A stretch of DNA of 54,564 nt from Lachnospiraceae bacterium. GTDB taxonomy: Bacteria; Bacillota; Clostridia; Lachnospirales; Lachnospiraceae. Below the pieces are notes generated by a model that worked only from the letters and a program-made list of their open reading frames with translations, made no database searches and was not told where the DNA came from. The position numbers and the translations under genes were made by a program. Positions within the stretch are counted from its first letter, which is position 1, and each line of letters starts with the position of its first letter. Below are positions 17,959 through 27,854 of the stretch, in pieces. The stretch spans positions 1 through 54,564 of the forward strand of contig SVDH01000015.1 in NCBI GenBank assembly GCA_015057865.1. Reading direction: 5' to 3'.

Positions 17959-19932
17959 ATGGATCATTTTGTCCTGCATTCAGATTATAAACCAACCGGT
18001 GATCAGCCGCGTGCGATCGAAGAACTCGTGCGCGGGTTCAAAGAAGGAAACCAGTTTCAGACCCTGCTTGGCGTGACGGGCTCCGGCAAGACGTTTACGA
18101 TGGCAAACGTGATCGAGCAGTTGAACCGTCCGACGCTGATCATTTCACATAACAAAACACTGGCCGCGCAGCTTTACGGGGAGTTTAAGGAGTTTTTTCC
18201 GGAAAACGCGGTTGAATATTTTGTTTCTTACTATGATTATTATCAGCCGGAAGCCTACGTGCCTTCGTCTGACACCTATATTGAAAAAGATTCTGCGATC
18301 AATGACGAGATCGACAAGCTGCGCCTGTCTGCAACAGCAGCGCTTTCCGAACGCCGCGATGTGGTGATCATCTCGAGTGTATCCTGCATTTACGGTCTGG
18401 GAAGTCCGGTGGATTATCAGAACATGTGTGTATCTGTTCGGCCGGGCATGGAACGTGATCGTGACGAGGTCATTCACAAACTGACCGATATGCAGTATTT
18501 CCGCGATGATATGGATTTTCATCGTGGTACCTTCCGTGTGCGTGGCGATGTGCTGGAGGTTTTTCCGGCTGATCGTGGAGATACGGCGATCCGGATCGAG
18601 TTTTTCGGGGATGAGATCGATCGCATTTCTGAAATCGACGTACTGACGGGAGAGATGAAGTCAGAGTTAAAGCATGTTGCGATCTTTCCGGCATCGCATT
18701 ACGTCGTGCCGCCGGATCGGATTTTAGAGGCGTCAAAGACAATCGAGGCGGAGCTCGAAGAGCGTGTGAAATTCTTTAAGAGTGAAGACCGCCTGCTCGA
18801 AGCACAGCGGATCGCGGAGCGAACCAATTTTGATATCGAGATGCTGCGCGAGACCGGCTTTTGCTCCGGAATCGAAAACTACTCCAGACACCTGGCAGGA
18901 TTTGCGCCGGGTACGCCGCCTTATACACTGATCGACTATTTCCCGGAAGATCTTCTGATCATGGTAGATGAGTCGCATATCACGATTCCACAGGTACGGG
19001 GCATGTATTTCGGCGACCGTTCCAGGAAGACAACATTGGTGGATTATGGCTTCCGCCTGCCGTCGGCACTGGATAACCGGCCGCTGGATTTCCAGGAGTT
19101 TGAGGGCAAGATCGATCAGATGCTGTTTGTATCCGCAACACCGGGTGACTATGAAGAGGCGCATGAGCTTTTGCGGACGGAACAGATCATCCGTCCGACC
19201 GGTCTGCTGGATCCGAAGGTTGATGTACGTCCTGTCGAGGGGCAGATCGATGATCTGATCGCGGAGGTCAGAAAAGAAGCGGAAGCCGGCAATAAAGTAC
19301 TCGTCACAACACTGACAAAGCGGATGGCGGAAGACCTTACACAGTATATGCGGGAGGTCGGCATCCGGGTGAAGTATCTGCATTCGGATATCGATACACT
19401 GGAACGTGCGCAGATCATCCGGGATATGCGCCTGGATGTCTTTGATGTGCTGGTCGGCATCAACCTGCTCCGGGAAGGCCTGGACATTCCGGAGATCTCT
19501 CTGGTTGCCATTTTGGACGCAGATAAAGAGGGCTTCTTACGTTCCGCGACATCGCTGATCCAGACGATCGGCCGTGCGGCGCGTAACAGTGACGGTCATG
19601 TTATTATGTATGCTGATACGATCACCGATTCGATGAAGACTGCGATCGATGAGACCAACAGACGCCGGAAGCTGCAGCAGGCTTACAATGAGGAAAACGG
19701 CATCACACCGCAGACCATCAAGAAAGCGGTCCGCGATCTGATCAGCATTTCCAAGAAGGCAGCAAAAGAGGATCTTGTATTTGCAAAAGATCCGGAGTCC
19801 ATGAGTAAGAAAGAGCTTGAGAAGCTCATTAAAGACGTTACAAAGAAGATGCAGCGTGCAGCCGCAGAGCTCGATTTCGAGACGGCCGCAGTACTGCGTG
19901 ACCAGATGATTGAGTTGAAAAAGCTAATGTAA
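17959..19932 (+). CDS. uvrB: Excinuclease ABC subunit B
   Basis: This 657-aa UvrB takes damaged DNA from UvrA and opens it for UvrC. It has Walker [16 protein letters not shown] (about 35-49), the beta-hairpin region [23 protein letters not shown] near 89-111, helicase motifs including [10 protein letters not shown] near 505, and a C-terminal UVR motif ([22 protein letters not shown]). The start follows GGAAGGGAGG. uvrA follows after a short spacer that contains an SOS box; no SOS box was found in front of uvrB. Confidence 0.97.
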   Translation: MDHFVLHSDYKPTGDQPRAIEELVRGFKEGNQFQTLLGVTGSGKTFTMANVIEQLNRPTLIISHNKTLAAQLYGEFKEFFPENAVEYFVSYYDYYQPEAYVPSSDTYIEKDSAINDEIDKLRLSATAALSERRDVVIISSVSCIYGLGSPVDYQNMCVSVRPGMERDRDEVIHKLTDMQYFRDDMDFHRGTFRVRGDVLEVFPADRGDTAIRIEFFGDEIDRISEIDVLTGEMKSELKHVAIFPASHYVVPPDRILEASKTIEAELEERVKFFKSEDRLLEAQRIAERTNFDIEMLRETGFCSGIENYSRHLAGFAPGTPPYTLIDYFPEDLLIMVDESHITIPQVRGMYFGDRSRKTTLVDYGFRLPSALDNRPLDFQEFEGKIDQMLFVSATPGDYEEAHELLRTEQIIRPTGLLDPKVDVRPVEGQIDDLIAEVRKEAEAGNKVLVTTLTKRMAEDLTQYMREVGIRVKYLHSDIDTLERAQIIRDMRLDVFDVLVGINLLREGLDIPEISLVAILDADKEGFLRSATSLIQTIGRAARNSDGHVIMYADTITDSMKTAIDETNRRRKLQQAYNEENGITPQTIKKAVRDLISISKKAAKEDLVFAKDPESMSKKELEKLIKDVTKKMQRAAAELDFETAAVLRDQMIELKKLM

Positions 19933-19936
19933 AAAT

Positions 19937-19978
19937 CGAACATTTGTTCTTGAATAATGTCAGGAACTGTGCTAGGAT
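19937..19978 (+). promoter_or_regulatory. SOS (LexA/DinR) box and promoter of uvrA
   Basis: CGAACATTTGTTCT (19937-19950) fits the Gram-positive LexA/DinR consensus CGAAC-N4-GTTC. It abuts a promoter: TTGAAT (19950-19955), 17 bases, TAGGAT (19973-19978). LexA bound here would block the -35. Transcription would begin around 19985, next to the uvrA ATG at 19986. The AGGA inside the -10 (19974-19977) could also serve as ribosome binding site on a longer uvrBA transcript. Confidence 0.75.
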
Positions 19979-19985
19979 ATTACCC

Positions 19986-22814
19986 ATGAAAGAAAAAAAG
20001 CTAATCAAAATCCGAGGTGCAAAGGAGCACAATTTAAAAAACATCAGCATTGATATTCCAAGGGATGAGTTTGTCGTTCTGACCGGTCTTTCCGGTTCGG
20101 GCAAGTCATCACTTGCATTTGATACGATCTATGCAGAGGGACAGCGCCGCTATATGGAATCGCTGTCTTCTTATGCACGTCAGTTCCTGGGACAGATGGA
20201 GAAGCCGGACGTAGAAAAAATTGAGGGGCTGTCGCCGGCGATCTCGATCGATCAAAAGAGCACGAACCGCAATCCCCGTTCGACGGTTGGTACGGTGACG
20301 GAGATCTATGATTATTTCCGTCTTCTCTATGCGCGCGCAGGCATCCCGCATTGCCCAAACTGCGGAAAAGAGATCAGCCGTCAGTCTGCGGACCAGATGA
20401 CTGATGTGATCATGCAGCTGCCGGAAAAGACAAAGATCCAGCTGCTCGCGCCGGTCGTACGCGGGCGGAAAGGACGTCATGAAAAGGTACTTGAGCAGGC
20501 GAAAAAGAGCGGTTATGTACGTGTGCGTATTGATGGAAATGCATATGAGCTGACCGAAGAGATCAAGCTTGAAAAAAACATCAAGCATAACATTGATATC
20601 GTTGTTGACCGCCTGGTCGTAAAGCCGGGCATCGAGCGTCGTCTGGCAGATTCGATCGAAAGTGTGTTAAAGCTTTCGGACGGTTTGCTGACGGTGGATG
20701 TGATCGGTGAAGAAGAACTGCATTTTTCACAGAGCTTTTCATGCCCGGACTGCAACATCAGCATTGATGAGATCGAGCCGCGCAGCTTCTCTTTTAACAA
20801 TCCTTTTGGTGCATGCCCGGTCTGTGCCGGCATCGGCTATAAAATGGAGTTTGATGAGGATCTGATGATCCCGGACAAATCCCTGTCTTTTAAAGAGGGC
20901 TGTGTTGTGGCGCCGGGATGGGCTTCCTCTAAGGACAAAGGCAGCTTTTCCTATGCGATCCTGGATGCGCTTGCAAGTGAGTATGGCTTTTCTATGGATA
21001 CACCGTACCGGGATCTGCCTGCAGATATCCGGAAGATGTTCCTGTATGGAACAGATGGTAAAAAAGTAAAAGTCCACTATCGCGGACAGCGTGGTGTGGG
21101 TGTTTATGATATTGCATTTGAAGGTTTGATCCGAAACGAAGAGCGTCGGTATCGTGAGTTCAGTTCAGAGCGGATGAAACAGGAATATGAATCCTATATG
21201 CGCATTACGCCCTGCAATGCTTGTGGCGGCAGGCGGTTGAAGCCGGAATCACTTGCAGTGACGATCGCAGATAAAAACATTTACGAGATCACGTCAATGT
21301 CAGTGCGGGATCTGTATGATTTTCTGCAGGATCTGCCTTTGACAAAACAGCAGCAGCTGATCGGTGCGCAGGTGTTAAAGGAGATTCGTTCACGTGTCAG
21401 CTTTTTGAAAGAGGTCGGGTTGGATTATCTGACACTGACCAGAGCGACAGGATCACTGTCGGGCGGAGAAGCACAGCGGATCCGTCTCGCGACGCAGATC
21501 GGATCCGGTCTGGTCGGTGTAGCGTATATTTTGGATGAACCGAGTATCGGACTGCATCAGAGAGATAATGATAAGCTCCTGGCATCGCTTCGCAAGTTGC
21601 GGGATCTGGGCAATACACTGGTTGTTGTTGAACATGACGAAGACACGATGCGCCAAGCCGACTATATCGTAGACATCGGACCGGGTGCAGGGGAACATGG
21701 CGGCGAAGTCGTTGCGGTGGGAACTGCAGAAGACATCATGAACTGCAAAGAGTCGATCACAGGAGATTACCTGTCCGGGCGACTGAAAATACCGGTTCCG
21801 GAGACCAGGAGGACGCCAAAAGGCTTTGTGACGGTTCATGGCGCGAGAGAGAATAATCTGAAAAACATTGATGTCGATATTCCGGTAGGGGTTTTTACCT
21901 GTGTAACGGGCGTATCCGGATCCGGCAAAAGCTCACTGATCAATGAAATCTTATATAAAACCTTAGAACGGGATCTGAACCGTGCGCGCACGATTCCCGG
22001 AAAAAGTGATGGCATTACAGGTCAGGAACAGTTGGATAAAGTCATCTGTATCGATCAGTCGCCGATCGGGCGCACACCCCGTTCCAATCCGGCAACATAT
22101 ACAGGGGTGTTCGACAGGATCCGTGATCTGTTTGCGACGACAGCAGAAGCAAAAGCACGCGGCTACAAAAAGGGGCGTTTCTCTTTTAATGTCAAAGGCG
22201 GCAGATGCGAGGCATGCGCCGGTGACGGCATCATCAAGATTGAGATGCATTTTCTTCCGGATGTTTATGTGCCTTGTGAAGTCTGCCATGGAAAACGGTA
22301 TAACCGCGAAACACTGGATGTACATTATAAAGGCAAGAACATTTTTGATGTCCTGGACATGACGGTCGAAGAGGCACTCGGGTTCTTTGACAATATTCCG
22401 TTGATCAAAAAGAAGATCCAGACACTTTACGATGTCGGCCTTTCTTATATCAGGCTTGGACAGCCTTCGACGACCCTTTCGGGTGGCGAAGCACAAAGGA
22501 TTAAGCTTGCAACAGAGCTTTCCAGACAAAGCACCGGAAAGACGATCTATATTCTGGATGAGCCCACGACCGGTCTGCATTTTGCAGATGTACACAAACT
22601 GGTAAACATCCTGCACAGGCTGACGGAAGGCGGGAATACGGTTGTCGTGATCGAGCATAATCTTGATGTGATCAAGGCAGCAGACTACATCATTGATATG
22701 GGACCTGAAGGCGGGGATGGCGGCGGAACCGTCATTGCGACCGGCACGCCGGAAGAGATCACGGAATGTGAAGCATCCTATACAGGGCAGTTCCTGAAAA
22801 AATACTTAACGTAG
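19986..22814 (+). CDS. uvrA: Excinuclease ABC subunit A
   Basis: The start chosen is the ATG at 19986 ([20 protein letters not shown]); an in-frame TTG at 19944 lies within the SOS box and gives an unlikely extension. The 942-aa protein has both ATPase modules: Walker [10 protein letters not shown] near 31-39 and GVSGSGKSS near 641, two LSGGEAQRI signatures, and zinc-finger cysteine pairs ([32 protein letters not shown]). It recognises bulky DNA lesions and loads UvrB. Control by SOS is expected from the upstream box. Confidence 0.96.
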   Translation: MKEKKLIKIRGAKEHNLKNISIDIPRDEFVVLTGLSGSGKSSLAFDTIYAEGQRRYMESLSSYARQFLGQMEKPDVEKIEGLSPAISIDQKSTNRNPRSTVGTVTEIYDYFRLLYARAGIPHCPNCGKEISRQSADQMTDVIMQLPEKTKIQLLAPVVRGRKGRHEKVLEQAKKSGYVRVRIDGNAYELTEEIKLEKNIKHNIDIVVDRLVVKPGIERRLADSIESVLKLSDGLLTVDVIGEEELHFSQSFSCPDCNISIDEIEPRSFSFNNPFGACPVCAGIGYKMEFDEDLMIPDKSLSFKEGCVVAPGWASSKDKGSFSYAILDALASEYGFSMDTPYRDLPADIRKMFLYGTDGKKVKVHYRGQRGVGVYDIAFEGLIRNEERRYREFSSERMKQEYESYMRITPCNACGGRRLKPESLAVTIADKNIYEITSMSVRDLYDFLQDLPLTKQQQLIGAQVLKEIRSRVSFLKEVGLDYLTLTRATGSLSGGEAQRIRLATQIGSGLVGVAYILDEPSIGLHQRDNDKLLASLRKLRDLGNTLVVVEHDEDTMRQADYIVDIGPGAGEHGGEVVAVGTAEDIMNCKESITGDYLSGRLKIPVPETRRTPKGFVTVHGARENNLKNIDVDIPVGVFTCVTGVSGSGKSSLINEILYKTLERDLNRARTIPGKSDGITGQEQLDKVICIDQSPIGRTPRSNPATYTGVFDRIRDLFATTAEAKARGYKKGRFSFNVKGGRCEACAGDGIIKIEMHFLPDVYVPCEVCHGKRYNRETLDVHYKGKNIFDVLDMTVEEALGFFDNIPLIKKKIQTLYDVGLSYIRLGQPSTTLSGGEAQRIKLATELSRQSTGKTIYILDEPTTGLHFADVHKLVNILHRLTEGGNTVVVIEHNLDVIKAADYIIDMGPEGGDGGGTVIATGTPEEITECEASYTGQFLKKYLT

Positions 22815-22956
22815 TTACAAACAGGATTTTTCTATATGTAGTAGTATGCATATTGAGTAAGCCCAAGCATTTGTTTGCCAGGTAAAATCATTACGGAAAT
22901 TTTACAAATGTTTCAAAATTACGTCAGAAAAAAGGGCTTTTCAAAATTCTCCGTTC

Positions 22957-22965
22957 TGCTATAAT
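22957..22965 (+). promoter_or_regulatory. Extended -10 promoter of mreB
   Basis: TGCTATAAT (22957-22965) is an extended -10 element; a weak -35 (TTTTCA) may lie 16 bases upstream. The spacer between uvrA and mreB (22815-23093) holds no gene and no clear terminator. Confidence 0.55.
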
Positions 22966-23093
22966 ATTTCTTGCTCACTCTGATTGTAAAAGGCAGAAGT
23001 GGGCAGAAAATCAATTTTGTTTAGAATGCGTTTTGCGGAGGAATGGATGCCGGACTACGTATTCTATGGGATATAGATTTGGAGGATTGTTTT

Positions 23094-24098
23094 ATGGCAG
23101 CATCTACAGATATTGGTATTGATCTGGGTACCGCCAGTATTCTGGTATATGTGAAGGGAAAGGGCGTTGTATTGAAAGAGCCCTCCGTGGTTGCGTTTGA
23201 CAGAGACAGCAACAAGATCAAGGCGATCGGGTCAGAAGCGCGTGAAATGCTTGGTCGTACACCGGGCAATATCGTAGCAGTCCGTCCGCTGCGCCAGGGT
23301 GTTATCTCTGACTATACAGTGACTGAGAAAATGATGCGGTATTTCATCCGCAAGGCAGTCGGCAGACATAATCTTCGCAAGCCGATCATCAGCGTATGCG
23401 TGCCGAGCGGTGTTACCGAAGTAGAGAAAAAAGCCGTAGAAGATGCGACATTCCAGGCAGGTGCGCGTGATGTTAAGATCATCGAGGAGCCGATTGCGGC
23501 AGCGATCGGCGCGGGCATTGATATTGCGAAACCTTGCGGAAACATGATCGTTGATATCGGCGGCGGTACGACAGATATTGCCATCATTTCACTTGGCGGA
23601 ACTGTTGTCAGCACTTCGATTAAGATCGCGGGCGATGACTTTGATGAAGCAATCGTTCGTTATATGCGTAAAAAGCACAACCTTCTGATCGGAGAGCGTA
23701 CGGCTGAGATCATTAAAATGAAGGTGGGTACCTGTTATCCGCTTCCGGAGCCGCTGACGATGGATATTCGCGGACGAAATCTGGTGACAGGTCTGCCGAA
23801 GACTGTTTCTGTAAGCTCTGAGGAGACCGAAGAAGCATTGAAAGAGTCTACGATGCAGATCGTTGAAGCAGTCCACAGTGTATTGGAGAAGACTCCACCG
23901 GAACTTGCAGCAGACGTTGCGGATCGTGGTATTGTACTGACAGGCGGCGGATCGCTTCTGCGCGGTTTGGAAGAACTTCTCGAATCACATACGGGAATCA
24001 ACACGATGACAGCAGAAGATCCGATGACCTGCGTGGCGATCGGAACGGGACGCTATGTTGAATTCCTTTCCGAGCGAAGAGAGCGCAGAGGAGAATAG
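23094..24098 (+). CDS. mreB: Rod-shape actin homologue MreB/Mbl
   Basis: The start chosen is the ATG at 23094 behind TTGGAGGA. An in-frame ATG at 23043 is less likely because its GGAGG lies only one base away. The 334-aa protein shows the actin-fold signature DIGIDLGTASILVYVKGKG (phosphate 1), VDIGGGTTDIAIISLGG near 164-180 and LTGGGSLLRGL near 290. It forms membrane filaments that guide wall synthesis. mreC and mreD do not follow; the next gene is recD2, so this may be an Mbl-type paralogue rather than the core mreBCD copy. Confidence 0.93.
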   Translation: MAASTDIGIDLGTASILVYVKGKGVVLKEPSVVAFDRDSNKIKAIGSEAREMLGRTPGNIVAVRPLRQGVISDYTVTEKMMRYFIRKAVGRHNLRKPIISVCVPSGVTEVEKKAVEDATFQAGARDVKIIEEPIAAAIGAGIDIAKPCGNMIVDIGGGTTDIAIISLGGTVVSTSIKIAGDDFDEAIVRYMRKKHNLLIGERTAEIIKMKVGTCYPLPEPLTMDIRGRNLVTGLPKTVSVSSEETEEALKESTMQIVEAVHSVLEKTPPELAADVADRGIVLTGGGSLLRGLEELLESHTGINTMTAEDPMTCVAIGTGRYVEFLSERRERRGE

Positions 24099-24135
24099 AG
24101 AATATATTTATCTGGAAGGTATGAATTAACAGACG

Positions 24136-24166
24136 CCTGCCGGTGACAGGTTCACCGGCAGGTATT
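24136..24166 (+). terminator. Terminator after mreB
   Basis: An 11-bp GC-rich stem (24136-24146 with 24152-24162, loop of five) is followed by TATTTTGGTTTT. It separates mreB from recD2, whose start follows 17 bases later. Confidence 0.8.
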
Positions 24167-24183
24167 TTGGTTTTAAAGGGCTT

Positions 24184-26481
24184 ATGGAAGAAACGTTAAG
24201 CGGATATGTCGAACATATCGTTTTCCGAAATGAAGAAAATGGGTACACCGTTCTGAATCTGGTATCAGACAGTGTTGAGACGACCTGTGTTGGCATTTTC
24301 TCTGCGATCAGCGAAGGAGAAAGTATCGAGGCAAAGGGCGTCTGGTCTGTGCATCCGACTTACGGAGAACAATTTAAAGTCAGCTCTTTTTCTGTGACAA
24401 TGCCGGAAGACGTCATTTCGATGGAGCGGTATCTTGCGTCCGGGGCGATCAAGGGGATCGGCGCGGCACTTGCGACGCGCATCGTAAAAAAGTTTGGCGA
24501 TCAGACGTTTCGAATCATAGAAGAAGAGCCGGAGCGCCTTGCAGAAGTCAAGGGAATCAGCGACCGCAAAGCGCGTGAGATCGCCATTCAGATGGTTGAA
24601 AAACGAGATATGCGTAACGCCATGCTGTTTTTGCAGCAATATGGCATTTCCATGGCTTTGTCGATCAAGATCTACCAGGCCTATGGGCAGGAACTGTACG
24701 GAATCATTTCCAAAAACCCGTATAAGATTGCAGATGACATTCCCGGTGTCGGGTTTAAAACAGCAGATGAGATCGCGCAGCAGGTCGGTATCCGGATGGA
24801 CTCTGAATTCCGGATCTGTTCCGGCATTATCTATATTTTGCAGCAGGCTTCTCTGCAGGGGCATACATGTCTGCCACAGGAGATCCTGACCAGAAATACG
24901 GCGCATCTTCTCGGCGTGGAACCGGAGGACGTTGAAAAACAGTACATGGATATGATGATCGACCGCCGTCTGATCCGCCAGGAGAGGGATGACGTGATCT
25001 ATGTGTATGCGGCCGTTTTTTACCATATGGAAAGTAACGTTGCGTTTCTTTTAAGCCAGCTTCATGCGGAGCATAATGTTCCTGATGAGCAGATCGAAGA
25101 GCGGATCCGTCTGATCGAGCAGCAGATGAGCCGGGAGGCAGAACGGACTGCGAAGCTGCAGCGTGGGATGCGGGAGAAGAAAGGTGCTGCTGATCCTTCG
25201 ACAGATGACGGACAGATCCGACTGGACGCAGCGCAGATCGAAGCCGTTAAAGCGTCTGTGAAAAACGGGCTTGTTGTTATCACCGGTGGTCCGGGTACCG
25301 GTAAAACCACGACGATCAATACGATCATACGCTATTTTGAAGAAGCTGGTCTGGACATCCTTCTGGCGGCGCCGACCGGACGGGCGGCAAAGCGGATGAG
25401 TGAGACGACCGGCTATGAAGCGCAGACGATCCATCGCATGCTGGAAGTTTCCGGGGATGTTGAAAATGACGCAGGCTTCGACCGAAATGAAGACTATCCG
25501 CTTGAGGCAGATGTCATCATCATCGATGAGATGTCGATGGTTGATCTCTCATTAATGAATGCGTTGTTAAAAGCGATCGTGCCGGGAACACGTCTGATTC
25601 TTGTCGGCGATGTGAACCAGCTGCCGAGTGTCGGCGCAGGTCGTGTGCTGGCTGACATCATAGATTCCGGAGTATGCAAGACCGTTAAACTGACACATAT
25701 TTTCCGGCAGGCAGCGCAGAGCGACATCATCGTCAATGCGCATAGAATCAATGCCGGCGAGCAGGTCACACTGGACAATAAGAGCAAAGATTTCTTTTTC
25801 TTAAAGCGCATGGATGCGAATGTGATCATCAGCATATGCATTCAGCTGATCAAAGAAAAGCTGCCGCCTTATACGAATTCCAAACCTTTTGACATTCAGC
25901 TCATGACACCGATGCGAAAAGGCGCATTAGGTGTAGAGCGTTTTAATGTCATTTTGCAGGAATATCTCAACCCGCCGGAACCGACCAAGGCAGAGATCGA
26001 GCATGGCGCTAACCGTTTTCGTGAAGGTGATAAGGTCATGCAGATCAAAAACAACTACCAGATGGAGTGGAAGGTGCTTAGCCGCTATGGCATTCCTGTT
26101 GAGAACGGGACAGGCGTCTTCAATGGCGACATGGGCATTATCAGAAGCATTGACGCGTTCACGGAGATCGTTACGGTTGAATATGAAGAAAAACGTATGG
26201 CAGAATATACCTTCTCACAGCTTGATGAGCTGGAACTTGCATATGCGATCACGATTCACAAAGCGCAGGGAAGCGAGTATCCGGCAGTTGTCATCCCGCT
26301 TCTGACCGGCCCGCAGCCGCTCATGAGCAGAAACCTGCTCTATACGGCAGTCACACGTGCCCGTCACTGTGTCGTATTAGTCGGTGATGATCAGACCTTT
26401 GCCCGTATGATTGAAAACGATCGCGAGCAGGCCCGCTACAGCGGACTGCTTGCACAGCTGCAGGGGTATGCGGAGGAATGA
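24184..26481 (+). CDS. recD2: ATP-dependent helicase RecD2 (RecD/TraA family)
   Basis: This 765-aa SF1B helicase starts with the typical MEETLSGYVEHIVFRNEENGYTV domain (OB-like), followed by helix-hairpin-helix repeats (GIGAALATRIVKKFG; VKGISDRKAREIA; IPGVGFKTADEIA). The motor domain has Walker A GGPGTGKTTTINTI near 366-379, IIDEMSMVDLSLM near 443 and the C-terminal TIHKAQGSEYPAVV near 695. It is the stand-alone RecD2 without RecBC. A clear terminator follows. Confidence 0.94.
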   Translation: MEETLSGYVEHIVFRNEENGYTVLNLVSDSVETTCVGIFSAISEGESIEAKGVWSVHPTYGEQFKVSSFSVTMPEDVISMERYLASGAIKGIGAALATRIVKKFGDQTFRIIEEEPERLAEVKGISDRKAREIAIQMVEKRDMRNAMLFLQQYGISMALSIKIYQAYGQELYGIISKNPYKIADDIPGVGFKTADEIAQQVGIRMDSEFRICSGIIYILQQASLQGHTCLPQEILTRNTAHLLGVEPEDVEKQYMDMMIDRRLIRQERDDVIYVYAAVFYHMESNVAFLLSQLHAEHNVPDEQIEERIRLIEQQMSREAERTAKLQRGMREKKGAADPSTDDGQIRLDAAQIEAVKASVKNGLVVITGGPGTGKTTTINTIIRYFEEAGLDILLAAPTGRAAKRMSETTGYEAQTIHRMLEVSGDVENDAGFDRNEDYPLEADVIIIDEMSMVDLSLMNALLKAIVPGTRLILVGDVNQLPSVGAGRVLADIIDSGVCKTVKLTHIFRQAAQSDIIVNAHRINAGEQVTLDNKSKDFFFLKRMDANVIISICIQLIKEKLPPYTNSKPFDIQLMTPMRKGALGVERFNVILQEYLNPPEPTKAEIEHGANRFREGDKVMQIKNNYQMEWKVLSRYGIPVENGTGVFNGDMGIIRSIDAFTEIVTVEYEEKRMAEYTFSQLDELELAYAITIHKAQGSEYPAVVIPLLTGPQPLMSRNLLYTAVTRARHCVVLVGDDQTFARMIENDREQARYSGLLAQLQGYAEE

Positions 26482-26507
26482 GTGATTAAATAAATACAAG
26501 TAAAAAG

Positions 26508-26540
26508 GGCCTGGCGCAAGGTGTTGCGTCAGGTCTTTTT
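26508..26540 (+). terminator. Terminator after recD2
   Basis: A 12-bp stem (26508-26519 with 26524-26535, GGTG loop, two G-T pairs) is followed by TTTTT (26536-26540). Confidence 0.9.
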
Positions 26541-26577
26541 GTTATTAGTGTTGCGGACTTGGCGCCAGCACTAGGCT

Positions 26578-26940
26578 TTTCGACTCAGAATCCACTCTGC
26601 GTCTCTACTGGTACCATTATTAGCAAGTTATGTAATACCAAGACGCCTCGACTAAGTTATACGGTACTACTCCAGCCAGTTATTTTTCCATCATGTTCGC
26701 ACTTGCCCGCAGTCTGATACCATTTCTGGTAGATATGTATTCTACCACACTCAAACCCGCCCACTATCTGGTACCACCCCAACAAGCAACTTATACCACC
26801 ATCTTTCACATGTCCTTTGGACTGGTATTACCAGATAGCTCATTTTATTCTACCAGAAAGTGCTTCCATGTGCCTCTGGTATTAAATAGAGTAAGTGATA
26901 TGGTACCAGCATTTTTTGACTCGCATAAATGGTATTATTC
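26578..26940 (-). repeat. TACCA-rich element, copy 1 (inverted partner of 28795-29160)
   Basis: This non-coding stretch contains about thirteen TGGTA or TACCA half-sites in 330 bases, against fewer than one expected by chance. Three are full palindromes TGGTACCA (26609, 26769, 26901). Several are paired into hairpins: TGGTAGA/TCTACCA (26727-26747), CTGGTA-T-TACCAG (26822-26834) and TACCAGA/TCTGGTA (26851-26881). Read on the minus strand it aligns from end to end with 28795-29160. The best 60-base block (26800 down to 26741 against 28938-28997) has 51 matches. Two 32-base units of similar sequence lie at its ends (26908-26877 and 26640-26609). It overlaps the last codons of the nuclease gene. 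No long ORF inside it looks real. Confidence 0.85.
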
Positions 26941-27771
26941 TGACAAGTATTTTTTGATTAGCGATTCGAAATAAGACATGTTCATTGGCCTGCCGGCAGT
27001 CTCGTGTGTAATGATTAGCCGGTCTCCAATGAATATTCCGTTCTTAGCATATAGTTCAACTCGTTTCAATGCGCTATCACAATAGTCTTCTTTATCCATT
27101 CTTCCAAAATGCTCATGGTAATATACTTTTCTCGTGTTTTTATTTAGTACAGTGAAATCCGGGTAGATCGTAATGGATCGTCCGTTGTCTATCAAAACCA
27201 ACTGACTTTCATATCTGTATGGAATTCCTAGTTTTAAATATTTGTCAGCGATGATTTTTTCTGATTTTGAACGCACCTGTTCACCATTCTCTGTGAATAT
27301 TTCCGGATCAAGTTCTGAAAATTGCTTTTTTGTAAAAGGTGTATTTAACCAATAGGCAACAAAAGTTTCCTGGTCAGGGACTAGAGGTTTAATCAATTCT
27401 TTCCTGTATGGAGTCATCTGTGTAAACACTTTTTCGAGCATCTTTTCATCAAAGGAATGACTGGCTTTTATAAGTGATTTGACCTGTGATAGTTGGCGGG
27501 TGGTTGCTTTGTGGAGTTTTTCGTTATAATCCTGCTGTGCCAGCATAGCTGCTTTATTAAAATCACGTTTTTTGATATAAAAGGATCTTCGTTTAAGGTT
27601 CTTAGATCCGTCGGCTTTGAGGTAGACGTCGTGATAATAAACGGGTTTTCCCTGCTTGTTTGCAATTCTAAGACGTCCGTCAATAACAGGTGTAGTATCA
27701 GAGTCTAAAGTATTAAGAAGACTAGTTAATTTCTGTTCTGTTTTGAGTAATTCTTTTTGAAAATCGGTCAT
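26935..27771 (-). CDS. Putative PD-(D/E)XK nuclease-like protein, 278 aa
   Basis: This soluble protein has an N-terminal coiled-coil region (1-30), a Lys/Arg-rich middle (50-110) and a C-terminal domain (165-278) that looks like a PD-(D/E)XK nuclease fold: RSKSEKIIADKYLKLGIPYRYE supplies the first Glu, YPDFTVLN the Asp, and VYYHEHFGRMD the last acidic position, with EHF where ExK would be expected. I recall similar ~270-aa proteins, with a YYWEHLG-like motif, in many Clostridia genomes; this recall was not checked. The ribosome binding site is AAAGGA. The gene shares strand with comF, 83 bases downstream of it, and its 3' end touches copy 1 of the TACCA-rich element. DNA cleavage activity is inferred. 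Confidence 0.7.
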   Translation of the reverse strand: MTDFQKELLKTEQKLTSLLNTLDSDTTPVIDGRLRIANKQGKPVYYHDVYLKADGSKNLKRRSFYIKKRDFNKAAMLAQQDYNEKLHKATTRQLSQVKSLIKASHSFDEKMLEKVFTQMTPYRKELIKPLVPDQETFVAYWLNTPFTKKQFSELDPEIFTENGEQVRSKSEKIIADKYLKLGIPYRYESQLVLIDNGRSITIYPDFTVLNKNTRKVYYHEHFGRMDKEDYCDSALKRVELYAKNGIFIGDRLIITHETAGRPMNMSYFESLIKKYLSE

Positions 27772-27854
27772 GCGTATTTCCTTTCTTTTGGTTGTTTAAT
27801 AATAGGTTTAGGTGTTAAAGCTTAGATCCTAAGCGAATGTTGTTAATTAACATA

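Noticed and set aside
19944-19985. Upstream TTG start for uvrA
   Set aside because: It would begin inside the LexA box and add residues unlike any UvrA N-terminus; [12 protein letters not shown] at 19986 fits.
23043-23093. Upstream ATG start for mreB
   Set aside because: Its GGAGG ends only one base before the ATG, too close for use; the 23094 start has normal spacing and the usual MreB N-terminus.
26578-26940. CRISPR-like array
   Set aside because: The half-sites are short, irregularly spaced and on both strands; there are no identical direct repeats with equal spacers and no cas genes.
26693-26974. 93-codon plus-strand ORF inside repeat copy 1
   Set aside because: It lies in the inverted, structured repeat, has no ribosome binding site, overlaps the nuclease gene end and the matching frame is not kept in copy 2.
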